A DNA stretch of 6,601 nucleotides from NCBI GenBank assembly GCA_030066475.1, contig JASJBO010000392.1, positions 1 through 6,601 of the forward strand, written 5' to 3'. Numbering within the stretch: position 1 is the stretch's first letter; each line of letters starts with the position of its first letter. A program made the position numbers and the translations under genes. Positions 1-5,965 of the stretch are shown piece by piece. A model generated the notes under the pieces. That model saw only the letters and a program-made list of their open reading frames with translations, made no database searches and had not been told where the DNA came from. Source of the stretch: Myxococcota bacterium (GTDB taxonomy: Bacteria > Myxococcota_A > UBA9160 > PR03).

Positions 1-110
1 TTGACCGATGGGGCCAGAGGCTCATCGTTAGCGCGATGCTTGTGCTTGGAGCTCTGCTCATGATGGACGGTATCGGTTGGTTCCTTGGTACACCGCTGAT
101 CCCGGTTTGA
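1..110 (+). CDS. 3' end of a membrane-protein gene (partial)
   Basis: An open frame runs in from the left edge and ends at a TGA at 108-110. The last 35 residues run from DRWGQRLIVSAM to a closing FLGTPLIPV. They form one hydrophobic stretch (LIVSAMLVLGALLM, then GIGWFLG), which looks like a C-terminal transmembrane segment with a short tail. The 5' part lies outside the window, so family and function cannot be assigned. Support is limited to an uninterrupted frame with a membrane-like composition. It is read toward the AraC gene on the opposite strand, so the two would converge over the 111-378 gap. Confidence 0.45.
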   Translation, partial: DRWGQRLIVSAMLVLGALLMMDGIGWFLGTPLIPV

Positions 111-378
111 GACTCATCGGCATCTCTCCACCCTCTTTGGTCTGCCTTTGTAAGCCCTCAGCTGGTGATCCCGCATTCTTCCGGGAAGCTCGTCAGAGCA
201 GTGATGCAGGCTTCAGGCTTTTCGCAGCTGGAGCATGTGCCACCAAACGATCACTCCTGCCTATCCGAACAGCTCCGCCGTGAGACGGGAGTAGGGGAAG
301 GGTTCCCCGCGCAGCGCCCGATTGAAGCCCTGGGCTTGTATCCACTCGAGCTGCGGGCCCCATGTTGGCGGTCCGGCG
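111..378. other. non-coding gap between convergent genes
   Basis: About 270 bases separate the end of the left-edge gene from the end of the AraC gene. Short reading frames here have no recognisable domain, no good ribosome binding site and unnatural composition, so I call no gene. The stretch holds two compact inverted repeats, at 294-308 and 325-337, which may act in transcript termination or 3'-end stability for the converging genes. I see nothing else. Confidence 0.6.
294..308. terminator. small perfect hairpin, possible terminator
   Basis: GGGGAA (294-299) and TTCCCC (303-308) are a perfect 6-bp inverted repeat around a GGG loop. A second near-palindrome, AAGCCC-T-GGGCTT, lies at 325-337. 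Both are between converging genes, where terminators are expected. Neither is followed by a clear run of T on either strand, so intrinsic termination is only weakly supported. Confidence 0.25.
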
Positions 379-1377
379 TCAGCGGCGCAGCGTGTCCGAG
401 GGGTACTCGCCGAACTGCCTTCGATACTTCGCTGCGAACCGACCAAGATGGTTGGCGCCGTACCGCAACGCCACCTCGGTGACGGACGTGCTGTCTCGTT
501 CGGCTGTGAGAAGATCACGGTGGATTGCTTCCAGCCGGCGCTGCTTGAGAAATCCAATGACACCCATGCCGTGGCGATCCTTGAAGGCACGGGAGAGTGT
601 TCGTGGGCTGACGCCCGCGACCTCGGAAACTTCCGCCAACGAGACGGGCGCAGCCATCTTGCTGACCAGGAACTCCTCCGCTCGCCGGACGTGAGCTGGC
701 ACTGCGTCATGTGAAGGACGGTCGCGAACGCACGCCCCGACGATCATCGAGGCGAGCGTATCCACGGCCTCCCTGGCGATGCGAGCCTGGCGCAGCATCG
801 ACTCTTCTGGCTGCAACTCCTGCCACAGAAAGCGCAGGTAGCGTCGAACGCTCGCTCCCTCCGGCGTGCTGGCTGAGAGCCTCGACTGGATGTGTTCGGA
901 CCATCCATCCGCCGCATCGAATCCTCGCGCGTGCTCTTCGATCAAGCGCGTGTCGATGTTTGCCACGAGCATCCGACTGTCTCGGGAGGTTCTCAGATCG
1001 AATGGGTCGCTCGGTCTCAGGAGGTGGGTCGAGTCCGCCGAGAATCGTGCGACACGGCCTTGCTCGACGATCTCGACCGGGGTGGTTACAGGCACCGTGA
1101 TGCCGAGGAAACCTCGTGGAGCAGAGCTCCCCACCTGCGCCGCGCTGAGCTGGATCGAGAACATGGCGAGATCGGGCAGCCTGAAGGCAGAGAGCCCAGC
1201 GTGGAACTTGCCCTTCTCGAGGGGATGGAACCCAACGTCCCCGGCGACCGGAGCCAGCGTCTCGGAGAGCTGGTCAGGGTCCGTTGTGTGGAAGCGAATC
1301 TGGGGACAAAGCTCCCCGCGTTCGGCCGGTCGGCTCAGCCCGTGGTGTTCACGTCGCACTGCGGGTCGCCTGTCCAT
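379..1377 (-). CDS. AraC-family transcriptional regulator
   Basis: This is a 332-residue cytoplasmic DNA-binding protein if started at the ATG at 1375-1377. The N-terminal sensor half (about residues 20-200, opening with IRFHTTDPDQL) resembles the ligand- or partner-binding domain found in AraC regulators of the AraC_binding_2 type. The C-terminal ~107 residues are a typical AraC/XylS double helix-turn-helix. The first helix pair is near 246-270 (SLAEVSEVAGVSPRTLSRAF). The second is near 298-332 (VALRYGANHLGRFAAKYRRQFGEYPS), ending in the usual G-x-x-PS-x-TLRR signature. The start is uncertain. The first 18 residues (MDRRPAVRREHHGLSRPA) are encoded by repeat copy A, and no Shine-Dalgarno sequence is visible. 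A GTG at 1357-1359 is an alternative; no start codon exists between the repeat edge and the domain. The open frame continues upstream to 1659, but only as antisense of a GC-rich gene fragment. The target and inducer are unknown. Removing the inserted block would make it divergent from the sulfatase gene. Confidence 0.85.
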   Translation of the reverse strand: MDRRPAVRREHHGLSRPAERGELCPQIRFHTTDPDQLSETLAPVAGDVGFHPLEKGKFHAGLSAFRLPDLAMFSIQLSAAQVGSSAPRGFLGITVPVTTPVEIVEQGRVARFSADSTHLLRPSDPFDLRTSRDSRMLVANIDTRLIEEHARGFDAADGWSEHIQSRLSASTPEGASVRRYLRFLWQELQPEESMLRQARIAREAVDTLASMIVGACVRDRPSHDAVPAHVRRAEEFLVSKMAAPVSLAEVSEVAGVSPRTLSRAFKDRHGMGVIGFLKQRRLEAIHRDLLTAERDSTSVTEVALRYGANHLGRFAAKYRRQFGEYPSDTLRR

Positions 1378-1466
1378 ATCTCGTGGTCGTGACTGCGCTT
1401 GCGTCTGGATACGGATGGTGAGGGAATCGGTGCGTCCGCACAATCCCGAACTGTGGCCTGCCAACT
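1322..1466 (+). repeat. direct repeat, copy A (~145 bp)
   Basis: This is the left member of a pair of long direct repeats; copy B is at 3971-4116. Hand alignment gives three mismatches in the first 60 bases, a poorly matching 9/10-base patch (1382-1390 against 4031-4040, with a 1-base indel), then three mismatches in the last 76 bases. The match begins at TCGGCCGGTCGGCTC and ends at GTGGCCTGCCAACT, with similarity stopping abruptly on both sides. Copy A covers the 5' end of the AraC gene on its left and abuts a beheaded membrane-protein gene on its right. It contains no transposase. A short minus-strand frame beginning MDRR is open in both copies but does not look like a gene in copy B. Confidence 0.9.
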
Positions 1467-1668
1467 CGCCTCCCTCGCCGAGGCGGCGCTCCTGGCCACC
1501 GCCCTCGGCGGCGCCGTCTTCGTGAACCTCGTCGAGGTTCCCCTGCTCTTCCGCGCCGCTCGCACGGGCCAGGTCCGCTTCTCGCCGGCGGGCCGGGTCT
1601 TCGGCGCGGCGGCGGCCGTCGCGGCCCTGCTCGGCGGCTTCGTCGCCCGCGCGCTGCACCTCGGCTGA
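1467..1668 (+). pseudogene. 3' fragment of a membrane-protein gene, cut at the repeat edge
   Basis: From the first base after repeat A, the plus strand reads as strongly GC3-biased coding sequence for about 66 residues (LASLAEAALLATALGG onward), ending at a TGA at 1666-1668. It shows two hydrophobic segments (about ALLATALGGAVFVNLVEVPLLF and VFGAAAAVAALLGGF) joined by a basic loop (RAARTGQVR). This is what the C-terminal end of a polytopic membrane protein looks like. The frame can be extended back into the repeat to a TTG at 1399. That part is repeat-derived, and the TTG is not conserved in copy B, so I treat the gene as having lost its 5' end at the repeat junction. I do not recognise the family. 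It converges on the DUF2950 gene, about 60 bases away. Confidence 0.5.
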
Positions 1669-1730
1669 GCCGTCCCGGCCCGGCGGCGGACAGTCCGTGG
1701 CGTGCTCAGGGTGCCCGACTCGCCTGGAGG

Positions 1731-2657
1731 TCAGAGCGCGCCCGCCCCTCCGGGCAGGTCGGCGACCTCGGTCCAGCTGTCATCGGGGTCGTAGCTTGTC
1801 ACGTCGCTGCGCCCGTCCAGATCCTTCTGATAGACCTCGCCGCGGTGGCTGACGACGAAGGTCATGATGCCGGAGTGGCCGTAGTCCGACGGGAATGCGA
1901 CGAGCGCGAACCCGAGGATCATGTTCCCGTCGACGACGTAGTCGTGGGCTCCCCCGGGCGCGTTGGGGCCCTGCTCGTCCAGGATCCGGAAGTAGTAGCC
2001 GTGGAGCGGGTCGCCGGGCTCGCGCGTGCCGTCGAGGAGCTCGGCGCCGCGGACCAGCGGCCCGAAGGGGCTCTCGGGCTCGCCCGGTCCGGCCTCCCAG
2101 TACAGCCCATTCTTCTCGCCGGGGTCGCTCACCAGCTGCTGGGCGAACTCGAGCACCTCTTCGCCGTCGTGATCGTCGAGCACGTACTCCAGCTGCGCGT
2201 CCACGTAGGCATGGACGATGGCGATGGTCGACAGCTCGTTGCGTCCGATCTGGCGGTCGAGCACCACCTGGATGCCCTCCTCCGTGTCGAAGCGCCAGCC
2301 CTCCTCCTCCTCGAGGAGCGGGAACGGGAAGGGCCACTCCTGGGTCCCCAGGATCAGCTCGACCCTGGCATCGGAGCGCGCGACCCGTAGCGCTTCGCGG
2401 CCTGCGGAGGCGATGGCCTGCCGCACGTCGCGCTCCGCCTCCCACTCCGAGACCAGCGGTTCGCCGTGCTGCCGGCCGAAGATCGCGAGCACGGCGTCGG
2501 CGTCGTCGCGCTCGAGCGCATCGAAGACGGTCTCCGCCGCCTGCTCCGGGCTCTCGAAGGTCCTCTGCGCGCTGCCGTCTCCGTTCTCGGCGCCACCGCA
2601 GGCGACGGCGAGAAGCAGCGCGCCCGCGACCACGGCGATCGGAAATCCCCTGCTCAT
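1731..2657 (-). CDS. DUF2950 family lipoprotein
   Basis: This 308-residue protein of unknown function starts with a lipoprotein signal: a short hydrophobic core, then the lipobox LAVAC with the acylated cysteine at 20. It is probably anchored in the envelope. The rest matches what I know of DUF2950 (PF11453) over its length: FESPEQAAETVFDALERDD (34-52), EWPFPFPL with GWRFDTEEG (107-128), IGRNELSTI and HAYVDAQLEY (137-158), GLYWEAGPGEPESPFGPLV (184-202), HGYYFRIL (219-226), GPNAPGGAHDYVVDG (230-244) and a C-terminal YGHSGIMTFVVSHRGEVYQKDL. Length is normal and no frameshift is seen. Its ATG overlaps the DUF3300 stop as ATGA. An AGGAGGA ribosome binding site (2666-2672) sits 8 bases upstream, inside the DUF3300 3' end, so the two are probably translated together. 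DUF2950 and DUF3300 genes are often neighbours in proteobacteria; no biochemical role is known to me. Confidence 0.93.
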   Translation of the reverse strand: MSRGFPIAVVAGALLLAVACGGAENGDGSAQRTFESPEQAAETVFDALERDDADAVLAIFGRQHGEPLVSEWEAERDVRQAIASAGREALRVARSDARVELILGTQEWPFPFPLLEEEEGWRFDTEEGIQVVLDRQIGRNELSTIAIVHAYVDAQLEYVLDDHDGEEVLEFAQQLVSDPGEKNGLYWEAGPGEPESPFGPLVRGAELLDGTREPGDPLHGYYFRILDEQGPNAPGGAHDYVVDGNMILGFALVAFPSDYGHSGIMTFVVSHRGEVYQKDLDGRSDVTSYDPDDSWTEVADLPGGAGAL

Positions 2658-3889
2658 CGGCGACGTCCTCCTCCCCTTCCACGGCCGCCGAATCCTCCGC
2701 GGCTCGCGCGGCCGCGCGATCCGTGGGAGCGAGACATCCCCCCGCCACTGGGGCGGCCCATCGAGCTGCCCGGCTGCGACCGGCTCCCGCTGGTGACGCC
2801 GCGCGGGCTCGACGGTCGCGAGCTGCCGGGGCGCTGGACACCGGCGCCGGGTCGGGACCCGCCGCCACCGGGTCGGCCGACGCCCGCGCCGGGACGCGAG
2901 CCACCGCCGGGGCGACCGACCCCGGCGCCCGGACCCGAGCCACCGCCGGGGCGACCGATGCCCGCGCCCGGTCGCGACCCGCCGGGCCCACGACCAGGAC
3001 GACCTCCGACCCGGCCCCGGCCCGGGTCCGGCTTCCAGTTGCCGCCGCCGGGCCCCCCGATGCCCGCACCGGGCCGCCGGGGCGTGCTCGGGCGCCCCGG
3101 CCGGTTCACGTTGATGTTGACGTTGTTGCTGTACTTGACCCTGCCGCCGCGCCAGCCCCAGGAGCAGGCGAAGCCGATCGCCGCGCCGACGAACAGGCCC
3201 GTCCAGAAGGCGGCCGCCGGGTCGTAGTAGTAGGGACGCGGCTCCGAGTACACGTACACATAGGACGAGGGCTGCGAGACGACGACGGTGGTGGGCTGGT
3301 ACTGCGGCACGTAGATGACCTCGGGGCTCGCCGACTCGATGATGACGATCTGCTGCGCGCCTTCGGTCTCCCGGCTGACCTGAACCTTGTCGTTGGATTG
3401 GAGGTTCCCCGCCTCGTAGACCTTGGCCCGGAAGCTCTGGATCGCGGCCATGACGTCGTCCTGCTGGTTGGCCACCGCCTCGCCGAGCTTCCAGGTCCAG
3501 TTGAGGTCGTCGTTCATCAGCTCGACGACCTCCGGGTAGTTCATCAAGCCGAGGACGCTGGAATCCCAGGACTCGTCCGGCATGGCGTTGGGATCGGTCT
3601 CACGCCGCTCGAGCACGCGGGCGGCTTGGACGATGTCGAGGGGGTAGGTAGCGGCGGGCAGCGTGATCGCCAGCAGCTCGTCGGGATACAGCGCGATCGG
3701 CGCGACGAGCTTCTCCAGCTCGTCGGCGGAGAGGTCGCCCCCACCGGCGGGATCGGCCTGATCGACGGCGGCGTACGCCACGGCGTTCAGGCCGGGCTCG
3801 CCGATCAAGACGGCAGCGATGGCGAGCGCCCGCACGGCCGAGCTCAGCGTATCCAGCGCTACAGCCCGCAGACGGAAGAGGGGGGGCAT
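2654..3889 (-). CDS. DUF3300 family exported protein with Gly/Arg/Pro-rich tail
   Basis: This is a 411-residue protein of unknown function. An N-terminal signal-like segment (about 20-41, ALAIAAVLIGEPGLNAVAYAA) precedes the DUF3300 domain (about 54-205). The domain shows the family hallmarks: LVAPIALYPDELLAITL (61-77), TYPLDIVQAARVL (81-93), WDSSVLGLMNYPEVV (108-122), LNWTWKLGEAV (129-139), DVMAAIQSFR (145-154) and SPEVIYVPQYQPT (188-200). A hydrophobic segment (229-246, WTGLFVGAAIGFACSWGW) follows. Residues 263-411 are low-complexity Gly, Arg, Pro and Ser, with four near-identical 13-14-residue units. The ATG at 3887-3889 has GGAGGA (3897-3902) 7 bases upstream and a TATAAT box further back. 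This is the first gene of an operon with DUF2950. The strongly basic tail suggests interaction with an anionic polymer or surface, but this is inference only. Confidence 0.92.
   Translation of the reverse strand: MPPLFRLRAVALDTLSSAVRALAIAAVLIGEPGLNAVAYAAVDQADPAGGGDLSADELEKLVAPIALYPDELLAITLPAATYPLDIVQAARVLERRETDPNAMPDESWDSSVLGLMNYPEVVELMNDDLNWTWKLGEAVANQQDDVMAAIQSFRAKVYEAGNLQSNDKVQVSRETEGAQQIVIIESASPEVIYVPQYQPTTVVVSQPSSYVYVYSEPRPYYYDPAAAFWTGLFVGAAIGFACSWGWRGGRVKYSNNVNINVNRPGRPSTPRRPGAGIGGPGGGNWKPDPGRGRVGGRPGRGPGGSRPGAGIGRPGGGSGPGAGVGRPGGGSRPGAGVGRPGGGGSRPGAGVQRPGSSRPSSPRGVTSGSRSQPGSSMGRPSGGGMSRSHGSRGRASRGGFGGRGRGGGRRR
2825..2983 (-). repeat. in-frame tandem repeat in the DUF3300 tail
   Basis: Residues 303-355 consist of four units: GGSRPGAGIGRPG, GGSGPGAGVGRPG, GGSRPGAGVGRPG and GGGSRPGAGVQRPG. 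The DNA period is 39 bases for the first three; the fourth carries one extra glycine codon. DNA identity between units is high (CCACCGCCGGGGCGACCGA recurs 39 bases apart at 2901 and 2940). This indicates recent slippage or unequal exchange rather than ancient domain duplication. Confidence 0.85.
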
Positions 3890-3896
3890 CCTTCGG

Positions 3897-3925
3897 TCCT
3901 CCGACGAAACTGCGCGGTGATTATA
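3897..3925 (-). promoter_or_regulatory. -10 box and ribosome binding site of the DUF3300-DUF2950 operon
   Basis: On the minus strand a perfect TATAAT lies at 3925-3920, about 30 bases before the ATG at 3889, which predicts a 5' leader of about 25 bases. GGAGGA at 3902-3897 is a strong ribosome binding site. No convincing TTGACA-like -35 element lies 16-18 bases upstream of the -10 box, so the promoter may be weak or activator-dependent. It lies in the gap between repeat B and the gene, outside the repeat. Confidence 0.55.
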
Positions 3926-3970
3926 GACGGCTGCACCCTGGGAAGGGCGCCGGCTCGGATCCGGTGCTGG

Positions 3971-4116
3971 TCGGCCGGTCGGCTCGGCCCGTGGTGTTCA
4001 CGTCGCACTGCTGCTCGCCTGTCCATATCTGGATAGTCCTGACTGCGCTCGCGTCTGGATACGGATAGTGAGGGAATCGGCGCGTCCGCACAATCCCGAA
4101 CTGTGGCCTGCCAACT
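3971..4116 (+). repeat. direct repeat, copy B (~146 bp)
   Basis: This is the right member of the pair, in the same orientation as copy A (1322-1466) and about 2.65 kb from it. It sits in the divergent intergenic region between DUF3300 (minus) and the sulfatase (plus), whose combined gap is about 317 bases. Its edges are the same as in copy A: TCGGCCGGTCGGCTC on the left and GCCTGCCAACT on the right. It contains a short internal duplication of TCTGGATA (around 4028 and 4054), of which copy A retains only the second. The remaining intergenic bases, 4117-4206, hold the sulfatase leader and ribosome binding site; I see no clear plus-strand promoter there. Confidence 0.9.
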
Positions 4117-4193
4117 TCGATGTCGGACCCGATCCGGCGTGGGAGGTTGCGTGAAGGCTTCGACACACGCGGAGACGCTCCGTTGGACCCTGG

Positions 4194-4198
4194 GGAGG
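4194..4198 (+). promoter_or_regulatory. ribosome binding site fixing the sulfatase start
   Basis: GGAGG at 4194-4198, within CTGGGGAGGGA, lies 8 bases before the ATG at 4207. The upstream in-frame ATG at 4120 lacks such a site and would put 29 polar, unconserved-looking residues ahead of the export signal. I therefore take 4207 as the start. Confidence 0.75.
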
Positions 4199-4206
4199 GA
4201 TACTCG

Positions 4207-5916
4207 ATGAGCAGACGACGCCACATTCAGGCCCTCGCGATCGCCAATGCCCTGATCCTCTCTTGTGCGCGAGACAGCCCCGCGGAGCCGATTCAGCACG
4301 ATACGGAGCACTACGTCCTTCTCCATCAGTACGCCGAGCAGTGGGCCGCCGAGGACGAGGAGGTCGAATCGAAACTGGCGGAGATCCGACAGCGCAATGG
4401 AGGCAAGCGCCCCAACATCGTCTACATCCTCATCGACGACATGGGTTTCGGCGAGTTCGGAATCCCGGAGTTGAACAGGATTCGCGGTGGGAAGACCCCG
4501 AGCTTGGACACGCTGGCAAAGGAGGGGGTGGCCTTCACCCGCTTCTATGCAGAGAACATCTGCACCTCTACCCGGGTCGCCTTCATGACCGGGCGCTACG
4601 CGGTACGCACCGGGATGGAGCTGACGAAGGTCACGCCGCCCGAAGGCGTCGGATTCCAGAAGAAGGAGGTGACGATCGCCGAGCTGCTGTCGGAGGCGGG
4701 ATACGCCACGCACCACATCGGCAAGTGGCACATGGGCGACATCAAGGAGGCCTACCCTACCAATCAGGGCTTCGACTTCGCATCGTTTCCGATGCACAAC
4801 CAGGTCTCCTATAGCTTCCTGACGCGGGACGCTGAGGTCTATGGCAGGACCACTTCTTTCACGCCGACGACCGTTGATCCCGATTACGGCCTGGACAAGA
4901 CCTTCAGGCTGTACGACTGGATGACTCAGGTAGAGGGCAAACGTGGCGGCAAGGTACGGGAGTGGGGCATCGAGTCTGGCGAGCGACCCGACATCGAGTT
5001 CTACAAGAAGGTCAACGATCGGTTTCAGGAGCAGGCTCTCGCATCACTGCGCGAGCTGGCCAAGGGTGAGAAGCCCTTCTACCTGAACTACTGGCCACAG
5101 ATTCCGGTGGCCATCCTGAACTCGACGGACGACAGTGAGTGCCAGACGCCGAATTGCGGACGCTGGGCCAACGCGATGCAGGTGGTCGATGGCTACATCG
5201 GCGAGGTTCTCGAGGAGATCGAAGCCCTCGGAATCGCAGACAACACGATCGTCATGGTCATGGGCGACAACGGCCCGATGAAGCAGGAGATCCCCGGATC
5301 TGGATACTCGCAGTGGCTCTTCCAGGGTACCAAGGGCCAGGCGCTCGAAGGTGGTCATCGGGTAGGTGCATTCCTGCGTTGGCCTGGGGTGATCGAGCCG
5401 GGATCGGTCTTCGGCGACATGGTGTTCGTCAGCGACCTCTACACGACCTTCGCTCGCATCGCGGGCAACACCGAAGGCATTCCCAGGGACCGAGTCGTCG
5501 ACGGAATCGACCAGACTGCCCTCTTGCTCAAGGGCGACACGCACGGACGCCGAGACTACGTACATCTGTACGAGGTCGACAAGCTCAAGGCGACGGTGAA
5601 GCAGAACATGAAGATCCATTGGCCAGCGCCGGGGGTGAATCCCGCGATGGCCAAGATCTTCAATCTCTACTGGGATCCGCGCGAAGAGAACCCCCTCCTG
5701 TATCAAGGCGTGTGGGCCGGTACGCCGTTCGTTCGAATGCGTGTCCAGCATCTCCGCCTGAAGGACAAGTTCCCTGATTGGGAGCCAGCGCGGGGTACTC
5801 CATACGAGGATGTCGAGAACATCCGGCCTGAGACCAGGGAGATGGTCGAAACTTGGCTCAAGACGTACGGCGATGCCAAGGACGTGATCCTGGGCGTAGA
5901 GGCTGCTGGGAACTAG
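4207..5916 (+). CDS. sulfatase (arylsulfatase-like, type I), exported, probable lipoprotein
   Basis: This 569-residue protein of the alkaline phosphatase/sulfatase superfamily is predicted to hydrolyse sulfate esters; the substrate is unknown. Residues 1-20 form an export signal (SRRRHIQALAIANALILSC) ending in a lipobox-like ILSC with Cys20. The first metal site is the Asp77-Asp78 pair in NIVYILIDDMGFGEFG. The maturation motif is C119-T-S-T-R123 in ENICTSTRVAFMTGR, where C119 would become formylglycine. The usual Pro two residues after the Cys is Ser here. GKWHMG supplies Lys173 and His175. The second metal pair is Asp354-Asn355 in VMGDNGP. Lys376 lies in GTKGQALEGGHRV. A His often found in the -P-H-x-P- segment appears to be Gln298 (YWPQIPV). 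The C-terminal section (DGIDQTALLLKGDTHGRRDY onward) fits a known environmental arylsulfatase-like subfamily. It is followed 83 bases later by a metallo-beta-lactamase-like frame on the same strand, suggesting co-transcription. Codon use is less GC3-extreme than in the DUF2950/DUF3300 block. Confidence 0.93.
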   Translation: MSRRRHIQALAIANALILSCARDSPAEPIQHDTEHYVLLHQYAEQWAAEDEEVESKLAEIRQRNGGKRPNIVYILIDDMGFGEFGIPELNRIRGGKTPSLDTLAKEGVAFTRFYAENICTSTRVAFMTGRYAVRTGMELTKVTPPEGVGFQKKEVTIAELLSEAGYATHHIGKWHMGDIKEAYPTNQGFDFASFPMHNQVSYSFLTRDAEVYGRTTSFTPTTVDPDYGLDKTFRLYDWMTQVEGKRGGKVREWGIESGERPDIEFYKKVNDRFQEQALASLRELAKGEKPFYLNYWPQIPVAILNSTDDSECQTPNCGRWANAMQVVDGYIGEVLEEIEALGIADNTIVMVMGDNGPMKQEIPGSGYSQWLFQGTKGQALEGGHRVGAFLRWPGVIEPGSVFGDMVFVSDLYTTFARIAGNTEGIPRDRVVDGIDQTALLLKGDTHGRRDYVHLYEVDKLKATVKQNMKIHWPAPGVNPAMAKIFNLYWDPREENPLLYQGVWAGTPFVRMRVQHLRLKDKFPDWEPARGTPYEDVENIRPETREMVETWLKTYGDAKDVILGVEAAGN

Positions 5917-5965
5917 AAGGCGGAACAGCTCGGAACGAAGCAGCTCCGAAATCGTTGGCTGCGGG

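Noticed and set aside
77..283. 68-codon frame in the left intergenic region
   Set aside because: It has no ribosome binding site, overlaps the better-supported membrane-protein tail in another frame, and its composition (many Pro, Ser, Arg, Cys) does not look like a protein.
1322..1466. Integron attC site as identity of the repeat
   Set aside because: Length and cassette-like placement suggested it, but I could not find the RYYYAAC and GTTRRRY end boxes with the expected inverted-repeat fold. The neighbouring genes are not in one orientation and no integrase is present. A structural attC search would settle it.
1378..1659. N-terminal extension of the AraC frame up to an ATG at 1659
   Set aside because: The extension is charged, Arg/Glu/Gly-rich sequence that is simply the antisense of the membrane-gene fragment and of the repeat. 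It matches no AraC family N-terminus.
1687..1697. CGGACAGTCCG palindrome between the convergent gene ends
   Set aside because: With no loop and no T-run it cannot form a terminator hairpin. It is short enough to be chance in GC-rich DNA.
1895..4036. 713-codon plus-strand open frame antisense to DUF2950/DUF3300
   Set aside because: The product is almost entirely Arg/Ala/Pro-rich, the typical shadow of a very GC-rich gene on the other strand. It overlaps two well-supported conserved genes and has no domain.
4109..4114. Minus-strand TTGGCA at the repeat end as a -35 or sigma-54 element
   Set aside because: No matching -10 hexamer or TTGC element lies at the right distance in either repeat copy.
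1322..4116. Composite transposon or insertion sequence flanked by IS copies
   Set aside because: The repeats are only ~145 bp, encode no transposase, and lack clear terminal inverted repeats or target-site duplications.
3859..4797. 312-codon minus-strand frame across the sulfatase 5' half and repeat B
   Set aside because: It runs antisense through conserved sulfatase motifs and then through the repeat into the DUF3300 start; it is a chance open frame.
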